A stretch of 64,000 nucleotides of DNA from the NCBI RefSeq assembly GCF_000152725.1, contig NZ_CH724132.1:1-64000 (forward strand), read 5' to 3'. This DNA comes from Pseudooceanicola batsensis HTCC2597. GTDB lineage: Bacteria; Pseudomonadota; Alphaproteobacteria; Rhodobacterales; Rhodobacteraceae. This document shows, one piece after another, positions 59,263-64,000 of this stretch; the stretch's first letter is position 1, and each line of letters opens with the position of its first letter. Under the pieces are notes generated by a model, which saw only the letters and a list, made by a program, of their open reading frames with translations, was not told the DNA's origin and did not search any database. The position numbers were made by a program, and so were the translations under genes.

Positions 59263-60567
59263 TCAGCCGACTCTGATCCACGTTGCCATACCGTCGGCTT
59301 GGTGGCTCAACATGTGGCAATGCAGCATCCACGATCCCGGATTGTCCAGGACGACGAGAATATCCCGCGTCTCGCCGGTATCCAGATAGGTCGAGTCCCG
59401 GTATGGACCGGCTTCACCCGCCGCATCGAGTTCCCAGAAATGGTGGCCATGCAGATGCATGACGTGTGGGAACCCGGTTTCGTTGCGGATCGAAATGCGC
59501 GCGGTCGTCCCCTGCGCGGCGGATAGGAAAGGCCTTCGAGGCAGGCCGGATACGTCATTGAGCGCCCATGTCCCTGTGCCGTTGTGGGACGCGCTTCCCG
59601 CACCTCCCTGGAGCACCAGCTCCGCGGTTTGGCCGGGGTCTTTCGGGGCGGGCATTCGGTTGGCGGGCAATGCGGTGATGGGCGCTTTCGCGGGCTCACG
59701 GGAACCGGAAACAGCGATTTCGCCAAGGCTCAACGTCTGTTCTCCAAAGCTGTCGTCGAATCTAATAGGCCCGGTCGCATCACCAATCACATCGCATCTT
59801 TGCCCCGGAGCGAGAAGGATCGGTTCGAGCGTCCGAGGATGCGCCAGAGGCATGCCATCCAGTGCAACGATCTTGCCTATCAAACCATCCAGGCCGACAC
59901 GGTACACCCTGTCGATAGAGGGATTTATGAGACGCAGTCGCAGACGGTCGCCTCGTTTCACAGTCTTGCCGGTTCCATTGAAAACAAGTGCCGTGACCGT
60001 ATTGCCGATACGGCCCTCGGTTGCGAAGTGGGCCGGGTTGAACGCTTCGTCGTACTGCCCGGACTGATCCAGCAAGACATCGAAGAACTGAACAACGATG
60101 TCATGGTCGACAGCCGGCGCATTTTGCTCCTCGACGATGAAGGCGCCGAAAAGACCGCGGCTGACCTGATCGTAAGACAGGTAATGCGAGTGATACCAAT
60201 ACGTGCCGGCATCCGGGACGCCGAATTGATAACGATACGAGTCGCCCGGAATGACCACATCCTGAGTGAGGACGTTGACACCATCCATCCGATTTGGAAC
60301 CCGCAACCCATGCCAGTGAACGAGAGCGCCCTCCTCCAATCGGTTATCGAGGGTAATGCGGGCGGTTTGTCCTTGTCGCATTCTGACTTCTGGGCCCGGC
60401 AGACCACCGTTGAAGCCCAACATCGACACGTCGTACCCAGCAAGGTGCGCCTTGATCGATTGGGGCGCGAGGATCAACTCGTGTGTCGCTGCTGGCAAGC
60501 GGGTACCAGCCAGCGCAACGGTCATCCCGCCAAGGAAAGACCTCCGGCTCAAAGACAATTCCGTCAC
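59263..60567 (-). CDS. Tat-exported multicopper oxidase (CueO/FtsP type)
   Basis: A 434-residue multicopper oxidase, probably a cuprous oxidase. The twin-arginine signal LSRRSFLGG is at the N-terminus. Copper ligands appear in VHWHGLRVP, YHSHYLSYDQ, HVMHLHGHHFW and LHCHMLSHQADGM. It lacks the Met-rich insert of the CopA at 28.7-30.5 kb. Its C-terminal region is of the same kind as the fragment at 24.5 kb, but that fragment is not an exact copy. Confidence 0.93.
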   Translation of the reverse strand: MTELSLSRRSFLGGMTVALAGTRLPAATHELILAPQSIKAHLAGYDVSMLGFNGGLPGPEVRMRQGQTARITLDNRLEEGALVHWHGLRVPNRMDGVNVLTQDVVIPGDSYRYQFGVPDAGTYWYHSHYLSYDQVSRGLFGAFIVEEQNAPAVDHDIVVQFFDVLLDQSGQYDEAFNPAHFATEGRIGNTVTALVFNGTGKTVKRGDRLRLRLINPSIDRVYRVGLDGLIGKIVALDGMPLAHPRTLEPILLAPGQRCDVIGDATGPIRFDDSFGEQTLSLGEIAVSGSREPAKAPITALPANRMPAPKDPGQTAELVLQGGAGSASHNGTGTWALNDVSGLPRRPFLSAAQGTTARISIRNETGFPHVMHLHGHHFWELDAAGEAGPYRDSTYLDTGETRDILVVLDNPGSWMLHCHMLSHQADGMATWIRVG

Positions 60568-60650
60568 CTCATGAATGATAGACTGGCTTTCGCCAACTGC
60601 CGCACTTGTGCCATTTCCGGAAGAGGAACTTCAAGGCGACAGAACACTCC

Positions 60651-61232
60651 TCACGCCGTTGTCACTTTGGGATACAGGAAGACGCGGGCGCCGATTTCAA
60701 CGCGTTCGTACAGATCCTTCACATGTTCATTCGTCAACCGCGCGCATCCATTCGACACGGCAGACCCAATTGTCTCCGGGGCGTTCGTTCCATGAATGCG
60801 AAGATAGGTATCGCGTCCCTCGGCATCGTAGAGATAGAGCGCGCGGGCCCCGAGCGGGTTGTTTGGCCCGCCTTTCAGTCCATCCTTGTACTTTGCGTAT
60901 TTGCGTGGCTCGCGCCGGATCATGGCGTTCGTTGGCCGCCACCATGGCCATTTGGCCTTGCGCGCTACCGTGAACTCTCCGGGTTCGTACAAACCTTTGC
61001 GCCCTACCCCGACCCCGTAGCGGATCGCCATCCCGTCCTCGAGCATGAAATAAAGGAAAAAATCGTCGGGAACGACGTGGACATCGCCTTTAACCCAGTC
61101 ACCACGACGGGTGTTTACCAATTGTGGTTCGAACCGTTCGGGCAATTTGACTTTGTGGGCCCAGGCAGTTGTGGGCAGAAAGCAACCCATCGCTCCGGCA
61201 CAAATCAATTCTCGTCTCGTGAAATTCTGCAT
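60651..61232 (-). CDS. L,D-transpeptidase (YkuD family), copy 3
   Basis: A 193-residue secreted L,D-transpeptidase with a Tat-like signal (FTRRELICAG) and the motif IHGTNAPETIGSAVSNGCARL holding the catalytic Cys. It is clearly different from copies 1 and 2 and closer to the usual chromosomal ErfK/YbiS-like type. It heads the minus-strand operon with the multicopper oxidase. ATG 61232 was chosen to expose the signal peptide. Confidence 0.93.
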   Translation of the reverse strand: MQNFTRRELICAGAMGCFLPTTAWAHKVKLPERFEPQLVNTRRGDWVKGDVHVVPDDFFLYFMLEDGMAIRYGVGVGRKGLYEPGEFTVARKAKWPWWRPTNAMIRREPRKYAKYKDGLKGGPNNPLGARALYLYDAEGRDTYLRIHGTNAPETIGSAVSNGCARLTNEHVKDLYERVEIGARVFLYPKVTTA

Positions 61233-61349
61233 GGCGCGATCTCCTCGGACCCATGAAAATTCAGTGCGCGTCAGGGGCAAAGAAAAGAAGCCGTGAACCG
61301 GGGCAAACGACGCGCCTTTGTTGCCTTGAAACTACGAAAATTCGTGCTT

Positions 61350-61380
61350 TTGGAACTCTCCAGCGCTGGAATGTTGTTGT
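61350..61380 (+). promoter_or_regulatory. CueR-type promoter of the DUF305 operon
   Basis: Plus strand: TTGGAA, a 19-bp spacer CTCTCCAGCGCTGGAATGT with the perfect palindrome TCCAGCGCTGGA, then TGTTGT. It lies about 32 bases before the DUF305 gene. The palindrome could also influence the divergent L,D-transpeptidase operon. Confidence 0.7.
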
Positions 61381-61411
61381 TTTACAGAGAACTGCAAGGA
61401 GGTGACTGGAA

Positions 61412-62248
61412 ATGCACTACTCACGATTCTTTATGATGATCGGAACATCGACCGTGGTCATGTTCGTTCTGATGTACCTGAACACCTATCTTTGGGGCCA
61501 TATCTTCTTTTCGGAGACACGCCTTTACATGGCCATCCTGATGGGGGCGACCATGGCCGTGATCATGTTGGCGTACATGTTGTCCATGTATCAGAACACC
61601 AAAGCCAACATCGCGATTTTCGTTGGCGCAATAGTCCTTTTCGCGGCGAGCCTCTGGCTGGTTCGCGGGCAATTCACGGTGCAGGACAGGTCCTACATGC
61701 GCGCCATGATCCCGCACCACTCGATCGCCATCATGACGTCGACTCGTGCCGAGATCACCGACCCGCGCGTCCGGGGGCTCGCAGACGACATTATCTATGC
61801 GCAGGACAAGGAAATCGCCGAAATGCGCTACCTTATTGCTGACATTGGAGCAAACGGCGAAGCATCGGCCACGCGAAGCGAAACGCCGGCGCAGGTTGTG
61901 GATGCGCAACAGGCGCTTCAAACGGAGGTCGTGTCGAAGGTCGATCCTGAGTTTCTGACGGAAGACGAAATCGCTGCGGTGTTCCCGAATGGCGGAAATT
62001 GCCGCTTTGCTTACACCTCGGACAGTCCGGCTGTACTGGTGACTGGTGAAACCGGCGAAGGGTCTGCCGCCGCAATGAAGATCAGCGGTGATCTGGTGCG
62101 CCTGAATGCGCAGGGCGAAAATGCATTTTCTGAAGGCCCGCTGTCGGCCGAGATCGCAGAGACGAACGGTGACCTGACCGATCTGATCGTCAGCGCGGGA
62201 ACCGACTACGAAGCCGGGTTCCGTGGTCAACTTACGTGCAGCGGATAA
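61412..62248 (+). CDS. Membrane protein with DUF305 domain
   Basis: A 278-residue protein with three N-terminal membrane helices (about residues 6-80), then a periplasmic DUF305 segment with RAMIPHHSIAIMTS and a His/Met-rich core, typical of copper-resistance loci. The last 90 residues form a separate secreted-type domain with two Cys (GGNCRFAY, LTCSG). GGAGG (61399-61403) gives a clear start. It is in an operon with the glutaredoxin/MauE protein. Confidence 0.88.
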   Translation: MHYSRFFMMIGTSTVVMFVLMYLNTYLWGHIFFSETRLYMAILMGATMAVIMLAYMLSMYQNTKANIAIFVGAIVLFAASLWLVRGQFTVQDRSYMRAMIPHHSIAIMTSTRAEITDPRVRGLADDIIYAQDKEIAEMRYLIADIGANGEASATRSETPAQVVDAQQALQTEVVSKVDPEFLTEDEIAAVFPNGGNCRFAYTSDSPAVLVTGETGEGSAAAMKISGDLVRLNAQGENAFSEGPLSAEIAETNGDLTDLIVSAGTDYEAGFRGQLTCSG

Positions 62249-62260
62249 GGAGGAAAGGAC

Positions 62261-63025
62261 ATGCCCCGCGACACAGACAGTAAATCCGCGCAGCTTTATC
62301 GCATGGTCATGCCGGGCCATGTCTGCCCCTACGGTCTGAAATCGAAAGACCTGCTGGAGCGGCAAGGCTTCGAGGTGGAAGACCATCCGCTTGACACCCG
62401 TGAAGACACCGATGCTTTCATGGAGAAGCACGGGGTCGAGACGACGCCGCAGACTTTCATCGGGGACGAACGGATCGGCGGTTACGACGATCTCAGGGTG
62501 TTTTTCGACATTGACCCACCCGAGGAAGAGCAAAGCGACACGACCTACCAGCCGGTCATCGCGATCTTTTCCGTTGCCGCGCTGTTGGCATTGGGCCTGT
62601 CTTGGCACCAGTACGGGTCGGTCCTTACCTTGCGGGGGTTCGAATGGTTCATTTCGCTGTCCATGACCATTCTCGCGATCCAGAAATTGCAGGATGTCGA
62701 AGGGTTTTCGACGATGTTCCTCAACTACGATCTGCTGGCGCGCAAATGGGTGCGATACGGCAAGGTTTACCCGTTCGGCGAAGCGTTGGCAGGTGTCCTG
62801 ATGACTGCCGGCGCGCTGCTGTGGCTCTCGGCGCCTGTCGCCCTGTTTATCGGCACGGTCGGCGCTGTCAGCGTGTTCAAGGCTGTTTATATCGACAAGA
62901 GAGAGCTGAAATGCGCCTGCGTCGGCGGTGACAGTTCCGTCCCGCTGGGGTTCATTTCGCTGACGGAAAACCTGATGATGATCTTCATGGGTATCTGGAT
63001 GCCGGTCCGCGCGATCTGGTTCTGA
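62261..63025 (+). CDS. Glutaredoxin-MauE fusion membrane protein
   Basis: A 254-residue fusion. Residues about 10-85 form a glutaredoxin domain with the active site HVCPYGLKSKDLL (one Cys only, CPYG) and TTPQTFIGDERIGG. About 95-250 form a MauE/DoxX-like four-helix membrane domain. The C-terminal tail IDKRELKCACVGG ... PLGFISLTENLMMI is repeated as a separate 47-residue ORF at 26.4 kb. A thiol-redox role in the envelope under copper stress is inferred. Confidence 0.88.
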   Translation: MPRDTDSKSAQLYRMVMPGHVCPYGLKSKDLLERQGFEVEDHPLDTREDTDAFMEKHGVETTPQTFIGDERIGGYDDLRVFFDIDPPEEEQSDTTYQPVIAIFSVAALLALGLSWHQYGSVLTLRGFEWFISLSMTILAIQKLQDVEGFSTMFLNYDLLARKWVRYGKVYPFGEALAGVLMTAGALLWLSAPVALFIGTVGAVSVFKAVYIDKRELKCACVGGDSSVPLGFISLTENLMMIFMGIWMPVRAIWF

Positions 63026-63046
63026 GGTACAGCCCCTTCTTGCCTG

Positions 63047-63445
63047 TCACTTGGCCAACCGCTCCGGCGACAGATCCTCGATGATGGGGCAGTCGGGCCG
63101 GTGATCCCCGGCACATTTTTCCACCAGTTCGGCGAGCGTCGCGCGCATGGATTGCAGTTTCGCGATCTTTTCCTCGATCTGGCGCAGATGGTCTTCCGCA
63201 ACCGCCTTCACTTGCATGCTTTCGCGGTTTTCATCCTCGTAGAGCGACAGGAGCGTCCTGCAATCTTCGATGGTGAACCCCAAGGCCCGTGCGCGACCCA
63301 GAAACGCCAGCTTGTGAATGTGGCTCTCGGTGAACGCGCGGTAGCCGTTCTCGCTACGGTTCGGGCGGATCAGCCCGATGTCCTCGTAGTAGCGGATTGT
63401 TTTTGGGGGCACACCCGATTGTCGGGCAACGTCTCCGATGTTCAT
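63047..63445 (-). CDS. cueR: Copper-responsive MerR-family activator CueR
   Basis: A 132-residue MerR protein with the helix-turn-helix MNIGDVARQSGVPPKTIRYYEDIGL and the C-terminal loop CAGDHRPDCPI, whose C-x7-C spacing and PDC ending are the CueR copper site. It lies 12 bases downstream of the partial Cu ATPase gene, so the two form an operon. It probably activates the CueR-type promoters at 31.1, 54.7 and 61.4 kb. Confidence 0.95.
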   Translation of the reverse strand: MNIGDVARQSGVPPKTIRYYEDIGLIRPNRSENGYRAFTESHIHKLAFLGRARALGFTIEDCRTLLSLYEDENRESMQVKAVAEDHLRQIEEKIAKLQSMRATLAELVEKCAGDHRPDCPIIEDLSPERLAK

Positions 63446-63457
63446 GTCGAACCTCCG

Positions 63458-64000
63458 TTATTCTGCTGGAGCAGGAGTGGCGGCTGCCAGCTCTGCCGGG
63501 ATTGCGCGCTGCTCGTCCATCGCAGGCGCGATGCGCCGCAGCCGCAGGGCATTGGTCAGGACAAACACCGAGGACAACGCCATCGCACCCGCCGCAAGGA
63601 TTGGTGACAGGAGCAACCCAAAGGCGGGATAAAGCACCCCGGCAGCGACCGGAATAAGTGCCACGTTGTAGGCAAAGGCCCAGAACAGGTTCTGCCGGAT
63701 GTTGCGCATGGTCCGCCGCGATACTTCGAAGGCGTTCACCACGCCGCGCAAATCGCCCGACATCAGGACGACATCCGCAGATTCGATGGCCACATCGGTG
63801 CCGGTTCCAATGGCGATGCCCACATCGGCATGCGCCAGCGCCGGGGCGTCGTTGATCCCGTCGCCGACAAAGGCGATGCGCTTGTTCCCTTGGCGCAAAC
63901 TGTCGAGCGCCGCAACCTTGCCGTCCGGCAGGACGCCGGCGATGACGTGGTCGATACCGGTTTCGCGGGCGATGGCTTCGGCGGTTTCGCGTTTGTCGCC
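63458..64000 (-). CDS. copA: Cu-exporting P1B-type ATPase (C-terminal part, runs off window)
   Basis: The last 180 residues of a copper P-type ATPase; the gene continues beyond the right edge. Visible parts are the end of the nucleotide-binding domain, [20 protein letters not shown], and the last two helices with AYNVALIP and [13 protein letters not shown], the YN and MxxSS residues of copper pumps. It is different from the twin-domain Cu ATPase at 52.3 kb and lies upstream of cueR. Confidence 0.93.
   Translation of the reverse strand, partial: GDKRETAEAIARETGIDHVIAGVLPDGKVAALDSLRQGNKRIAFVGDGINDAPALAHADVGIAIGTGTDVAIESADVVLMSGDLRGVVNAFEVSRRTMRNIRQNLFWAFAYNVALIPVAAGVLYPAFGLLLSPILAAGAMALSSVFVLTNALRLRRIAPAMDEQRAIPAELAAATPAPAE

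Noticed and set aside
1..64000. tRNA, rRNA, replication (repA/repC) and partition (parA/parB) genes
   Set aside because: Looked for and not found; the plasmid assignment therefore rests on transfer genes only, and an integrated element remains possible.

Overview
The window looks like part of a conjugative, multi-metal-resistance plasmid (or an integrated element derived from one) of a member of the Rhodobacterales (Alphaproteobacteria, Roseobacter/Paracoccus-like). Reasons: high-GC coding with many GTG/TTG starts and ATGA overlaps, a rhodobacteral-style MobP relaxase plus VirB/VirD4 type IV secretion system (T4SS), and IS1182-family elements. No replication, partition, rRNA or tRNA genes are visible. 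The taxonomic call is inference from protein style, not from a marker gene.

Layout. 1-5.9 kb (+): small hypothetical gene, a hairpin-rich intergenic region that is a candidate oriT, then mobC-like gene, relaxase and virD4 in one overlapping unit. 6.3-9.8 kb (+): a complete two-gene Gabija anti-phage system (gajA-gajB). 9.95-11.5 kb: an IS1182-family element inserted 11 bp past the end of virB6. 11.5-23.0 kb (-): T4SS operon in the order hypothetical, virB1, virB2, virB3, virB4, short lipoprotein, second lytic transglycosylase, virB5, virB8, virB9, virB10, virB11, DUF4177-like gene, periplasmic hypothetical, virB6. 23.1-24.2 kb: small secreted protein, XRE regulator and two small coupled ORFs, one interrupted by a stop. 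A near-identical AT-rich palindrome lies at 23.05 kb and 33.54 kb, and half of it at 0.94 kb, linking mob, T4SS and a stranded TrbM-like gene (32.8-33.5 kb). This suggests that metal cargo was inserted into a once-continuous transfer region.

24.5-31.0 kb: a multicopper-oxidase fragment, a CmtR-like ArsR sensor, a CDF exporter with its own lspA, a 47-residue fragment of a redox membrane protein, and a copA-copB-copC-copD operon behind a CueR-type promoter. 31.2-32.7 kb: a second IS1182 element. 33.7-36.9 kb: zinc/cadmium CDF exporters, a transglutaminase-like protein and a CadR/PbrR-type MerR regulator. 37.0-44.7 kb (+): an eleven-gene, tightly packed run SCO-DsbB-DsbA-PCuAC-SCO-M23 peptidase-DUF411-ZIP-LspA-Lnt-small membrane protein. 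44.8-52.3 kb: MntR, a Zn/Cd/Pb P-type ATPase, lipoproteins, an L,D-transpeptidase, CcdA and an APC permease. 52.3-56.9 kb: a Cu P-type ATPase, Lgt, DUF302 and a Met-rich EF-hand protein. 57.2-64 kb: a lipoprotein, two more L,D-transpeptidases, DsbB, a multicopper oxidase, DUF305, a glutaredoxin/MauE protein, CueR and the end of another Cu P-type ATPase running off the window.

How it fits together. Two MerR-family regulons can be read from 19-bp-spacer promoters: five sites of CTACAGT type (probably the regulator at 36.4 kb) and three CueR-like sites (regulator at 63.0 kb). Besides pumps and oxidases they appear to drive envelope-biogenesis enzymes: a full lipoprotein-maturation set (Lgt, two LspA, Lnt), three L,D-transpeptidases, two DsbB, DsbA, CcdA and a murein endopeptidase. 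The most interesting hypothesis here is a mobile, metal-inducible envelope-maintenance kit that replaces cell-envelope enzymes poisoned by copper or other thiophilic metals.
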